This document shows positions 54,581 through 62,633 of a stretch of DNA of 64,000 nt, one piece after another (position 1 is the stretch's first letter; each line of letters begins with the position of its first letter). The position numbers and the translations under genes were made by a program. The DNA is from BCD1 sp942492125 (GTDB taxonomy: Bacteria > Bacteroidota > Bacteroidia > Chitinophagales > Saprospiraceae): the NCBI GenBank assembly GCA_942492125.1, contig CALODM010000013.1, forward strand, positions 372,001 through 436,000. The letters run 5' to 3'. A model generated the notes under the pieces. The model ran no database searches. It was not told where the DNA came from and saw only the letters and a program-made list of their open reading frames with translations.

Positions 54581-54600
54581 ACTTAATGACCTCATAAAAA

Positions 54601-54636
54601 AAGGCGCAACAAACTCCAGATTGTTGCGCCTTTTTT
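54601..54636. terminator. Bidirectional rho-independent terminator
   Basis: A perfect 12-bp stem (AAGGCGCAACAA / TTGTTGCGCCTT) with an 8-nt loop, flanked by A and T runs, between the convergent protease and barrel genes. Confidence 0.95.
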
Positions 54637-54650
54637 ATTACCGTTGATCG

Positions 54651-55253
54651 TTAAAATTTTAAACCTGCAGTAAGGGTAAACATATTGTTCTTTCCTTCGA
54701 TGTTTTTGAAAAAATCTACTCTGGCTCTTTCCCATGTCAGATCAAGCGTAAGGAAGAAAATATCCATTCCTACACCAAGGTTGGTGGCAAGACCTACTTT
54801 GTTCAGCGGTTCGGTACCAATATTGGTGCCATTTGGTGTTTTGATATTCAATACATAACTCGGTGTAATACCAGCTTGTGCTCTGACACCGATCAAAGGA
54901 ATTTTAAAACCTGCATTTAAAGGCATTTTCAGGCTTTGAATGGTTGTTTCGTCACCAATCTGGAAACCACCTTCCAGTTCGTCTCTGGAAACATTTCTCA
55001 TGGTAAAGCTTTGGTAATGGATTCCTGGAGAAAAATACAGGAAACGACCAAATCGTGCATCGATACCGGCTTGCCATCCTACTTTGGCTCTATCTTCAAA
55101 TTCATTGAAATCATCCCAGTTAGCATCAAAACGGGAAACATTGAATCCTGCTTTGGGAATGATCTTTATGTGTGTATCAGATTGTGCATTTAATTGTAGG
55201 ACAGATGTCATGATTGCGAGAACAAGGACTAAAATTTTTGCTGACTGTTTCAT
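54651..55253 (-). CDS. Outer-membrane beta-barrel protein
   Basis: A 200-residue porin-like small barrel. The signal peptide ends near LNAQ (~residue 24). Alternating aromatic/hydrophobic beta strands follow (KAGFNVSRF, AGIDARFGRFLYFSPGIHYQ, VGLATNLGVGMDIFFLTLDL), and the terminal strand ends in Phe, the usual BAM recognition feature. It resembles the PorT/OmpA-like outer-membrane barrel superfamily of Bacteroidota. Its specific function is not known. Confidence 0.85.
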   Translation of the reverse strand: MKQSAKILVLVLAIMTSVLQLNAQSDTHIKIIPKAGFNVSRFDANWDDFNEFEDRAKVGWQAGIDARFGRFLYFSPGIHYQSFTMRNVSRDELEGGFQIGDETTIQSLKMPLNAGFKIPLIGVRAQAGITPSYVLNIKTPNGTNIGTEPLNKVGLATNLGVGMDIFFLTLDLTWERARVDFFKNIEGKNNMFTLTAGLKF

Positions 55254-55421
55254 CTCTTATGGTTTTAGTATGAATGATTGTTTGCTATAAAACGGATGGA
55301 ATCTTCCATATAATGTGAAGATTATCAAAAAGGGTTGTTAAAGTTTGTTATGAAAAAAATCACTCAAACAAATAAGGTGTGGAAACAAGGCTAACCAGAA
55401 AGTCAGCAGGCTGGTGGAAAT

Positions 55422-56696
55422 TTAATAATCATACTTTCCCTTCCAGAATTGCTTTAGGCGTTCCCGGATATTTTTTTCAGGCGGACTGGACTGAGGGTCA
55501 AAGAGTTTTTTACCCTTGATCTTTTCCGGAAGGAATTCCTGCGCTATAAAATTATCCTTATGGTCATGTGCATATTGGTAATCTTTACCATAATCCAATT
55601 CTTTCATCAGTTTTGTGGGAGCATTTCGCAAATGTAGCGGCACCGGAAGATTTCCCGTTTTTTGAACAAGGGCCTGGGCCTCGTTGATAGCCTTATAAGT
55701 GGAATTGCTTTTGGGCGAGGTGGCCAGATAAACGGTAGCCTGTGATAGAATAATCCTTGATTCAGGATAGCCGATCATATTGACTGCTTCAAATGCGGTA
55801 GTGGCCATAAGCAGCGCATTGGGATTGGCCAGCCCGATATCCTCCGAGGCTGCAATAACCAGCCTCCTGGCAATGAACTTTAAATCTTCTCCGCCTTCGA
55901 TCATTCTGGCCAGCCAGTAAACAGCAGCGTTGGGGTCACTGCCCCTGATGGATTTGATGAATGCCGAGGCAATATCGTAGTGCTGTTCTCCTCCCTTGTC
56001 GTAGATGGCAATGTTTTGCTGTATCTTTTCCGTTACGCTCCCATTGGTTACCTCAAATAATTCCCCTGGTTTCGCATAGTTGGTGACCAACTCCAAAACA
56101 TTGTACAATTTTCTTACGTCGCCGCCTGAATATTGAATCAGTGCCTCGTATTCTTTGATAGCAATATTTTTTTTCCGGAGTATTTCATCTTCTGTCAAGG
56201 CTTTGTCTACCAGAGATTTTAGCTGCTCTTTGTCCATGTGTTTTAAAACATATACCTGAGATCTTGACAAAAGAGCAGAAATTACCTCAAAGGACGGATT
56301 TTCGGTGGTAGCACCAATTAGCGTAACGACGCCTTGTTCAACTGCTCCTAGTAGAGAATCCTGCTGGGATTTGCTGAACCTGTGAATTTCATCAATGAAA
56401 AGGATAGGGTTGGGGGCCTCAAAAAAGCGCTGACCTTTAGCCCGGGCAATGACATCCCTGACCTCTTTAACCCCTGAATTAATGGCGCTCAGACTGTGAA
56501 AGGGCCTGTCTAATGTATTGGCAACGATTTTCGCAAGGGTTGTTTTTCCAACACCCGGAGGACCCCATAGAATGAAAGAAGGAATTTTTCCGGATTCAAT
56601 GGCCTGACGTAAAACCGCTCCGGCGCCGACCAGGTGTTCCTGACCAACATAATCATCCAAAGTTTTGGGCCGCATGCGTTCTGCTAATGGTTGCAT
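55422..56696 (-). CDS. rarA: Replication-associated recombination protein A
   Basis: AAA+ ATPase of the RarA/MgsA/WRNIP1 family (424 residues), acting at stalled replication forks. The N-terminus PLAERMRPKTLDDYVGQEH is diagnostic. Walker A is GPPGVGKTT (45-53), Walker B is ILFIDEIHRF, sensor 1 is IGATTENPSF, and the C-terminal tetramerisation region contains RGSDPNAAVYWLARM. It is complete. It is divergent from the truncated globin gene. Confidence 0.96.
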   Translation of the reverse strand: MQPLAERMRPKTLDDYVGQEHLVGAGAVLRQAIESGKIPSFILWGPPGVGKTTLAKIVANTLDRPFHSLSAINSGVKEVRDVIARAKGQRFFEAPNPILFIDEIHRFSKSQQDSLLGAVEQGVVTLIGATTENPSFEVISALLSRSQVYVLKHMDKEQLKSLVDKALTEDEILRKKNIAIKEYEALIQYSGGDVRKLYNVLELVTNYAKPGELFEVTNGSVTEKIQQNIAIYDKGGEQHYDIASAFIKSIRGSDPNAAVYWLARMIEGGEDLKFIARRLVIAASEDIGLANPNALLMATTAFEAVNMIGYPESRIILSQATVYLATSPKSNSTYKAINEAQALVQKTGNLPVPLHLRNAPTKLMKELDYGKDYQYAHDHKDNFIAQEFLPEKIKGKKLFDPQSSPPEKNIRERLKQFWKGKYDY

Positions 56697-56837
56697 TCCG
56701 TAAAGGTAGGGAACATTGTTTTTAAAATATAAACAGTCTTTATTTGGTTATAATTTTTTTTTACTCAGTTAAAAAAATCTTGTTATTGTATTTTTTGACA
56801 AAAAAGCTGAACAGGATAGGGAGCAGGCGGAATTAAT

Positions 56838-56845
56838 TACTTTTG
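56838..56845 (+). promoter_or_regulatory. -7 box for the truncated globin gene
   Basis: TACTTTTG matches TAnnTTTG and lies 20 nt before the ATG, giving a leader of about 16 nt. No -33 element at normal spacing. Confidence 0.45.
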
Positions 56846-56865
56846 ATGTAAACTTTATTGAGTTT

Positions 56866-57252
56866 ATGCAAAAAACAGATATTCAGAACAGAGCAGATAT
56901 CGACTTACTGATGCGGGATTTTTACGGTAAGCTGCTCAATGATAAGAATTTGGCTCCAATCTTTGAAAAAGTTTTGGACAAAGGATTGGAGCACCATTTT
57001 GGCATTCTGGTGGACTTTTGGGATAATATCCTGTTTTACACCGGGGCTTATAAACGAAATGCCATGTTGAAGCACCTAGAACTAAATGAATGGTTTCCGC
57101 TTCAAAAATTACACTTTGAGAAATGGTTAGCTTTTTTTTATTCCAGTGTGGATGAACATTTTGAGGGCGAAAAGGCGACGCTGGCCAAAAGCAGGGCTGA
57201 ACAAATTGCCACATTAATGGAATTGAAAATTTTAGGAGGATCCTTGATGTAA
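56866..57252 (+). CDS. Group III truncated haemoglobin
   Basis: A 128-residue haem protein. The pattern HHFGILVDFWDNILFYTGAY, then PLQKLHFEKWLAFF and AEQIATLM, fits group III truncated globins. His83 in LHFEKW is the expected proximal haem ligand. Members are thought to bind oxygen or NO or to act in redox chemistry; no partner is visible here. The gene is monocistronic and convergent with a small lipoprotein gene. Confidence 0.9.
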   Translation: MQKTDIQNRADIDLLMRDFYGKLLNDKNLAPIFEKVLDKGLEHHFGILVDFWDNILFYTGAYKRNAMLKHLELNEWFPLQKLHFEKWLAFFYSSVDEHFEGEKATLAKSRAEQIATLMELKILGGSLM

Positions 57253-57269
57253 ATCACGGAATTTTCAGT

Positions 57270-57653
57270 TTATTGGGTAGCTACTCTTTTCATTTTCATG
57301 ATTCGTGTCTTCTCCTGCTCGACCATTTTCATTTCAAGAGAATCCTGTTCGAAAGCGGAAATGTAAACGGCCCTTTGAGCCCCATCTGGCTTGAGCGTGT
57401 CTTTTGTGTATAAAAAATTGGATTCTGCAAGCCATTTCCCTGCTTCCCGGTAATTTAGCGTACCCTTGTATTCATAAGTCCGGTCAGCCTTCAAAATGAG
57501 TTTTACTGTCGGATAGTCAATGGATACGGCTTCACCTTCTTCGGTAACGCTGGTCGCTTCCCAGGTACCAACTAAATCACTTTCATTCCAGCTGGTACAT
57601 GCTCCAAAAAGGACAATGAGAATCAGGGGTGTTAAATACTTAATTTTTTTCAT
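57270..57653 (-). CDS. Small lipoprotein with lipocalin-like fold
   Basis: A 127-residue lipoprotein. The signal peptide ends in LFGAC, with the lipidated Cys at residue 19. The mature part starts with DLVGTWEATSVTEEG, the GxW-type opening of lipocalin-like domains, and continues as beta strands. The family role is unknown. It is divergent from dusB; the starts are 91 nt apart. Confidence 0.78.
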   Translation of the reverse strand: MKKIKYLTPLILIVLFGACTSWNESDLVGTWEATSVTEEGEAVSIDYPTVKLILKADRTYEYKGTLNYREAGKWLAESNFLYTKDTLKPDGAQRAVYISAFEQDSLEMKMVEQEKTRIMKMKRVATQ

Positions 57654-57709
57654 TCCAATGTATTTGAAGGGCGAAAATAACCAAAGCCTAAAAAAACAAC
57701 TTCATTACA

Positions 57710-57740
57710 TTGTTAAAATTTCCTTCTGCCGTTATATTTG
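57710..57740 (+). promoter_or_regulatory. Consensus promoter abutting dusB start
   Basis: TTG (57710-57712), 20-nt spacer, TATATTTG (57733-57740), then only 4 nt (CACC) to the ATG at 57745. It is one of the best Bacteroidota consensus promoters in the window and predicts a leaderless transcript. Confidence 0.7.
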
Positions 57741-57744
57741 CACC

Positions 57745-58752
57745 ATGATTAAAATCGGAAATGTAGATTTAGGGGAGTTCCCGCTGTTGCTGGCTCCCAT
57801 GGAAGATGTTAGTGATCCTCCATTTCGGGCGCTTTGCAAGGAGCAGGGATGCGATATGATGTATACCGAGTTTATCAGTGTTGAAGGGCTGATAAGAGAT
57901 GCTGAGAAAAGTCTTCAAAAGCTGGATATTTACCCGGAAGAACGGCCTGTGGGGATTCAGATTTTTGGAGCCAATATGGATTCTATGCGGCAGGCAGCTG
58001 CTATTGTAGAAGAAGCCAAACCCGAAGTTCTGGATATTAATTACGGATGTCCTGTAAAAAACGTTGTCAATAAGATGGCCGGTGCAGGAATCCTTCAGGA
58101 TGTGGACCGGATGGTAGAACTTACCGACGCTATAGTAAAGTCAACGAATTTACCGGTAACCGTCAAAACCCGTTTGGGCTGGGATGATAATTCAAAGTAT
58201 ATTGTCGAGGTAGCAGAGCGCCTTCAGGATGTAGGCATAAAGGCCATCAGTATTCATGGCAGAACCCGAAAGCAGATGTATAAAGGGGAGGCAGACTGGC
58301 GTCTTATTGCTGCGGTGAAGGAGAATCCCCGAATACATATCCCGGTTTTTGGCAATGGGGATATTAACACTCCGCAAAAAGCACTGGAATATCGGAACCG
58401 TTTTGGGGTGGATGGCATTATGATAGGAAGGGCCAGCATTGGTTATCCCTGGATTTTCAGGGAGATAAAGCATTTTTTTGAAACAGGCGAAATGATGGCC
58501 CCTCCTACCATTGAAGAAAGAGTGGCAACTGCCAAGCGCCACCTGAAACATTCTATTGAATGGAAGGGATTAAAGCTCGGAGTTTTGGAAATGAGACGAC
58601 ATTATACCAATTATTTCCGTTCTTTACCAAATATCAAACAATACCGTCAGGCACTGGTTACTACGGAGGAAGAAGAGATACTTTTTGAAATTCTTGATAA
58701 GATTGGTACAGCCTACGCCGGCTGGGAGTTTGAGAAGCCTTTAATTCAATAA
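57745..58752 (+). CDS. dusB: tRNA-dihydrouridine synthase B
   Basis: FMN enzyme (335 residues) that reduces specific uridines in tRNA. The N-terminal LLLAPMEDVSDPPFR, the catalytic Cys102 in INYGCPV, VTVKTRLGWDD, HGRTRKQMYKG and GNGDINTP are all present. The DusB/NifR3 subfamily is chosen by overall length and these motifs. The open frame extends upstream to 57520, but MIKIGN at 57745 is the conserved start. There is no room for a leader behind the promoter. Confidence 0.94.
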   Translation: MIKIGNVDLGEFPLLLAPMEDVSDPPFRALCKEQGCDMMYTEFISVEGLIRDAEKSLQKLDIYPEERPVGIQIFGANMDSMRQAAAIVEEAKPEVLDINYGCPVKNVVNKMAGAGILQDVDRMVELTDAIVKSTNLPVTVKTRLGWDDNSKYIVEVAERLQDVGIKAISIHGRTRKQMYKGEADWRLIAAVKENPRIHIPVFGNGDINTPQKALEYRNRFGVDGIMIGRASIGYPWIFREIKHFFETGEMMAPPTIEERVATAKRHLKHSIEWKGLKLGVLEMRRHYTNYFRSLPNIKQYRQALVTTEEEEILFEILDKIGTAYAGWEFEKPLIQ

Positions 58753-58825
58753 TTATTTTGGTAATTTGTAAAGATTTTGGCTCCTTTAGTTTTTGATACC
58801 CAATGTTAGCACCAAATACAGATAC

Positions 58826-60259
58826 GTGATTTTTGAGATAAAAAACGACGAGAAAAGAATTTTTGACCTTGTTAGTGAAAATGCACGCGAGTTGGGATAT
58901 CCTGCTTATGTAGTTGGGGGCTATGTGCGTGACAGACTCCTGGGACGACCAACAAAAGACCTTGATATCGTTTGTGTGGGTAATGGTATCAGACTTGCTC
59001 AGGCCGTGGCTACTTGTTTGCGACCGGTACCAAGAGTTACGGTTTACCAAAGGTTTGGAACGGCCATGCTTCGCTACAGAGGTATGGAAATCGAGTTTGT
59101 GGGGGCCCGAAAAGAATCTTATCGTCATGATTCCCGAAAACCGGCTGTGGAGGATGGCACCCTTGAAGATGACCAGAATCGACGCGATTTTACCATCAAT
59201 GCATTGGCCGTCAGCCTTAATGAAGAAGATTTTGGCAATATCGTCGATTCTTTTGGTGGTTTAAAACACCTTGAAGAAAAGATCATAAAAACCCCATTGG
59301 AACCAGGTCGGACATTTTCGGACGATCCACTTCGGATGATGCGTGCCGTTCGCTTTTCCACACAACTTGATTTTGAGATCGAAAAAGAGACTTTGAACGC
59401 TATTTCCTTATTCCGAAACCGGATAAATATTGTTTCCAAGGAACGAATCATTACCGAGTTAAATAAGATCATACTCGCTGATAAACCTTCCCGTGGATTC
59501 AAAATTTTATTTGATACCGGATTGCTCAAACTCATCTTCCCTGAAATGGCTGCATTACACGGGGTTGAGGTTAAAAACGGCATTAGCCATAAAGATAATT
59601 TTTATCACACTTTAGAAGTGTTGGATAACCTGAGCAGCAATACCAAGAACCTTTGGTTGCGCTGGGCAGCTATCATGCACGACATAGCCAAACCACCTAC
59701 CAAACGTTTCCAACCCAAAGTAGGGTGGACATTCCATGGTCATGAAGCACTGGGAGCAGCAATGGTGCCAAGGGTTTTTAAAAAATTATGCCTGCCGCTG
59801 GATCAAAAAATGAAGTACGTACAAAAACTGGTAAGACTTCATTTAAGACCCATAAGTCTTACGAAAGAGAATATTACCGACTCAGCTATTCGAAGGTTAC
59901 TTTTTGATGCTGGGGATGATATCGATGATCTTATGTTACTTTGTGAAGCCGATATCACTTCAAAGAACGAACATAAGGTAATGCGGTACCTCAATAATTA
60001 TAAGTTGGTAAAACAACGACTTATTGAGGTGGAAGAAAAGGATCACATGAGGAACTGGCAACCCCCGATTACCGGAGAAGTTATTATGGAAACCTTTGAT
60101 ATCAGCCCATCTCGTCAGGTAGGTGATATCAAAAATGCTATCCGGGAGGCTATACTGGATGGGAACATTTCCAATGATTACCAGGCAGCCTATGATTTTA
60201 TGCTGGAGAAAGGTAAAGAGATTGGCCTGGAAATAAAAAAAGATAATCCTTTAAATTGA
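58826..60259 (+). CDS. cca: CCA-adding tRNA nucleotidyltransferase with HD domain
   Basis: Adds or repairs the 3' CCA of tRNAs. About 477 residues from a GTG at 58826; a TTG at 58793 would add 11 residues, and no ATG is available in frame. The nucleotidyltransferase head has YVVGGYVRDRLLGR and the catalytic KDLDIVCVG. RRDFTINAL and DDPLRMMRAVRF are typical of class II enzymes. An HD-type domain follows (RWAAIMHDIAKP, then HGHEALGA). The HD part may add phosphohydrolase activity. It lies 73 nt after dusB and is likely co-oriented in one tRNA-maturation unit. A -7-like TAGTTTTTG occurs at 58787-58795. Confidence 0.93.
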   Translation: MIFEIKNDEKRIFDLVSENARELGYPAYVVGGYVRDRLLGRPTKDLDIVCVGNGIRLAQAVATCLRPVPRVTVYQRFGTAMLRYRGMEIEFVGARKESYRHDSRKPAVEDGTLEDDQNRRDFTINALAVSLNEEDFGNIVDSFGGLKHLEEKIIKTPLEPGRTFSDDPLRMMRAVRFSTQLDFEIEKETLNAISLFRNRINIVSKERIITELNKIILADKPSRGFKILFDTGLLKLIFPEMAALHGVEVKNGISHKDNFYHTLEVLDNLSSNTKNLWLRWAAIMHDIAKPPTKRFQPKVGWTFHGHEALGAAMVPRVFKKLCLPLDQKMKYVQKLVRLHLRPISLTKENITDSAIRRLLFDAGDDIDDLMLLCEADITSKNEHKVMRYLNNYKLVKQRLIEVEEKDHMRNWQPPITGEVIMETFDISPSRQVGDIKNAIREAILDGNISNDYQAAYDFMLEKGKEIGLEIKKDNPLN

Positions 60260-60270
60260 AAGGATTTCCC

Positions 60271-60285
60271 GGAGGGTCACCCTCC
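60271..60285. other. Small GC-rich hairpin between cca and pyrophosphatase genes
   Basis: GGAGGG-TCA-CCCTCC, a 6-bp perfect stem with a 3-nt loop, no U tract. It may attenuate or stabilise the transcript. Confidence 0.4.
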
Positions 60286-60307
60286 TTCACACCTCAAATA
60301 TTTTGTC

Positions 60308-60928
60308 ATGAGAAGACTTTTCCTGTTTTTATATGTTATCAGTTTTCTGGCGGTAATGTCTTGTAGTGATGTTCCGATAATTAAGAAAAACTATAAAAAA
60401 TTGCCGGCCATCACCGAAAATGGGGCCATCAATATGGTTGTGGAAATCCCGGCAGGAACCAACCATAAATACGAATACAATTCAGCGGATAAAGCCTTTG
60501 AAATAGAATTAATTGATGGTGAAGAACGGGTAGTGGATTTCTTACCCTATCCTGGAAATTACGGTTTTATTCCCTCTACATTAATGGAGGAAGAAAGGGG
60601 AGGAGACGGTGACGCTTTGGATATTTTGCTTATTTCCGAGAGTATGGAAAGGGGAACTGTTGTCGAGGTGCTGCCCCTCGGAGTTTTGTTGCTAAAAGAC
60701 AATAATGAAATGGACACCAAAATAATTGCAGTGCCTCTGGATACCCTTCAAAATGTAATCGGTGCCCGAAGTTATCAGGTCTTTTTAATCGAGTATGATG
60801 CTGCCAGGAGGATCATTGAAGAGTGGTTTACGCATTACAAGGGTGACAGGCGTATTGAACTCATCGGATGGAAAGATGAAAATTATGCCTGGCGGGAGAT
60901 TGAAAAGTGGATGGTCAAGGAAAAATAA
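60308..60928 (+). CDS. Family I inorganic pyrophosphatase with lipoprotein signal
   Basis: A 206-residue type I soluble-fold pyrophosphatase (hydrolyses PPi to two phosphates). Conserved elements: VVEIPAGTNHKYEYN, FLPYPGNYGFIPST, and the metal-binding DGDALDILL, where the usual DxDPxD has Ala-Leu in place of Pro. Unusually it begins with a signal peptide and lipobox (LAVMSC, Cys19), so it should be exported and anchored to a membrane. The remaining active-site residues look intact. It is convergent with the next gene. Confidence 0.9.
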   Translation: MRRLFLFLYVISFLAVMSCSDVPIIKKNYKKLPAITENGAINMVVEIPAGTNHKYEYNSADKAFEIELIDGEERVVDFLPYPGNYGFIPSTLMEEERGGDGDALDILLISESMERGTVVEVLPLGVLLLKDNNEMDTKIIAVPLDTLQNVIGARSYQVFLIEYDAARRIIEEWFTHYKGDRRIELIGWKDENYAWREIEKWMVKEK

Positions 60929-60967
60929 AGAGACTGCCCAACCCTTACTTTCCGGCTGACTCCAAAA

Positions 60968-61939
60968 CTATTTTGAGCCGTTTTTATCCCTGCCGAAAAT
61001 ATCCTTTTTCTTTTCCCCTGATTTGGTTTCCAATACGGGGTTTGGAACAGGAGCTTCTTCCAGCACTTCATGGAAAACTTTGTCCACGTGTATCCAGTGC
61101 CCGTTTTTCAAGACAAAGCCGTGATAGGTGCCATCAGGAATTTTGGTAGGACCTTCGCCGTACTGGCCATCCACCGACATGAGGTTGTCGAAAATGATCA
61201 TCTCCCTGATTTCGTCGTAATTAACCGTAACACTCGATTCCGGTGAATACTGAACCATGAATCGTTTTTTGCTTTTCACCTTGGCCTCGGGTTCTTCATA
61301 CTGGAAGATGGGGGCCCCAAAAACTGGTTTTCCTTCTTTGAAGGATAACACATCGATCAATTTTCTTTTGTGGAAAAACCGATAACCATCGAATCCGAAA
61401 AGAAGGTAGTATTTACCTTCCGCAGTTTCAGTTTCAAGAATTCTGTAATAAAGGGCTCCATACCATTTATCCGGCGTCAGTTCAAATTGTTCGATATTGG
61501 CATTTTCAATATCCCCGCTGCGGTCGATCAGTGGATATAATGTCAATGCCTGCGTATTCATTTGAATGGCACCATAATACCTGTAAGAATCCTTGTCGGC
61601 ATATAATTGCCAGGTGAAAATCCTGAAACTGCTGTCCTGTGGATATTGAATAGATATCGTTTTTACCCTGTCAAAAGGATAGTTGAAGGAGTTTTCAATT
61701 TTTAAAGCTTCCTTAAGGGTCAGGATCAGTTTTTTACAGGCAACATATCGGTTGGCCTGCAGGGAGTCATTGACAATAGCGTACCCCATCAAAGCAATCG
61801 TATCCTCATAAGTATGGATTTTTTCCATATTTTCAGCACTCACAGGGCCAGCCTTGAAATGTTCATCCGGAAGGTTTGTTCGCTGTGCAAACAAACTTAT
61901 TCCCGTCACTAAAAAAAGCATTAAAAAAATACGTCTCAT
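60968..61939 (-). CDS. Exported protein of unknown function
   Basis: A 323-residue protein with a cleavable signal peptide (ending LFAQ, ~residue 18). The rest is a mix of alpha/beta with many aromatic residues (for example KWYGALYYRILE and YYLLFGFDGYRFFHKRK). I recognise the type as a conserved Bacteroidota hypothetical but no domain with a known function. It has a basic C-terminal tail rich in Lys/Gly/Asp. It is convergent with the pyrophosphatase gene, with 39 nt between. Confidence 0.75.
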   Translation of the reverse strand: MRRIFLMLFLVTGISLFAQRTNLPDEHFKAGPVSAENMEKIHTYEDTIALMGYAIVNDSLQANRYVACKKLILTLKEALKIENSFNYPFDRVKTISIQYPQDSSFRIFTWQLYADKDSYRYYGAIQMNTQALTLYPLIDRSGDIENANIEQFELTPDKWYGALYYRILETETAEGKYYLLFGFDGYRFFHKRKLIDVLSFKEGKPVFGAPIFQYEEPEAKVKSKKRFMVQYSPESSVTVNYDEIREMIIFDNLMSVDGQYGEGPTKIPDGTYHGFVLKNGHWIHVDKVFHEVLEEAPVPNPVLETKSGEKKKDIFGRDKNGSK

Positions 61940-62045
61940 TCTATAAATTTATTTGGCTGCAGCATAAAAAGGAGTTCACAACTCTTTATACCAATCGGAC
62001 TTTAAACGGTATTTGATAAATTAGTATTGTTTAGGAATCAAATGT

Positions 62046-62053
62046 TATCTTTG
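62046..62053 (+). promoter_or_regulatory. -7 box for the dcd-helicase unit
   Basis: TATCTTTG matches TAnnTTTG, 41 nt before the dcd ATG. No -33 element at the usual distance. Confidence 0.5.
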
Positions 62054-62094
62054 GCCGGAGAAAAAATTATGGAGTTTCCGCAAATTCGAAAAAG

Positions 62095-62631
62095 ATGATT
62101 TTAAGTGATGTAAAGATAATGGAAGGCATTAATAACGGATAAATTGTCATTGAACCATTTGATCCTTCCTGCTTAGGGACCAACTCATATGATGTGCATT
62201 TGGGAAAGTCCCTTGCTTTTTACAAAGACCATGTTCTGGATGCCAAAAAGCATAATGAGATCGTTCATTTTGATATTCCTGAGGAAGGTTTTGTCCTGCA
62301 CCCTAATACCCTTTATCTGGGGGTAACCGAGGAATATACCGAGACACATAATTCAGTTCCTTTCCTGGAAGGGAAATCGAGTGTAGGAAGGCTTGGAATA
62401 GATATCCATGCTACCGCCGGTAAGGGAGATGTGGGATTCTGCAATACCTGGACGCTTGAAATTTCCTGTACGCATCCTGTGCGTGTTTACGCAGGAATGC
62501 CTATAGGTCAATTGATCTACTTCATGGTGGAAGGTGATATTAAGAATTATTACAACAAAAAGAAAGGAGCCAAATACAATGCCCGGACGATCAAACCGGT
62601 CGAAAGCATGATGTGGAAAAATAAATTCTAG
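62095..62631 (+). pseudogene. dcd: dCTP deaminase gene with in-frame TAA at codon 16
   Basis: Converts dCTP to dUTP for dTMP synthesis. Read from ATG 62095 the frame gives MILSDVKIMEGINNG, then TAA (62140-62142), then IVIEPFDP...GTNSYDVHLGK and the rest of a normal dcd, 178 residues in all. Active-site text is intact: EGKSSVGRLG and the catalytic Glu in WTLEIS. Without readthrough, translation could only begin at the GTG at 62194, losing 33 conserved residues including the GTNSYDV strand, which is unlikely to give a stable trimer. It is followed 2 nt later by the helicase gene. A base error or a genuine nonsense mutation are both possible. Confidence 0.88.
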
Positions 62632-62633
62632 CC

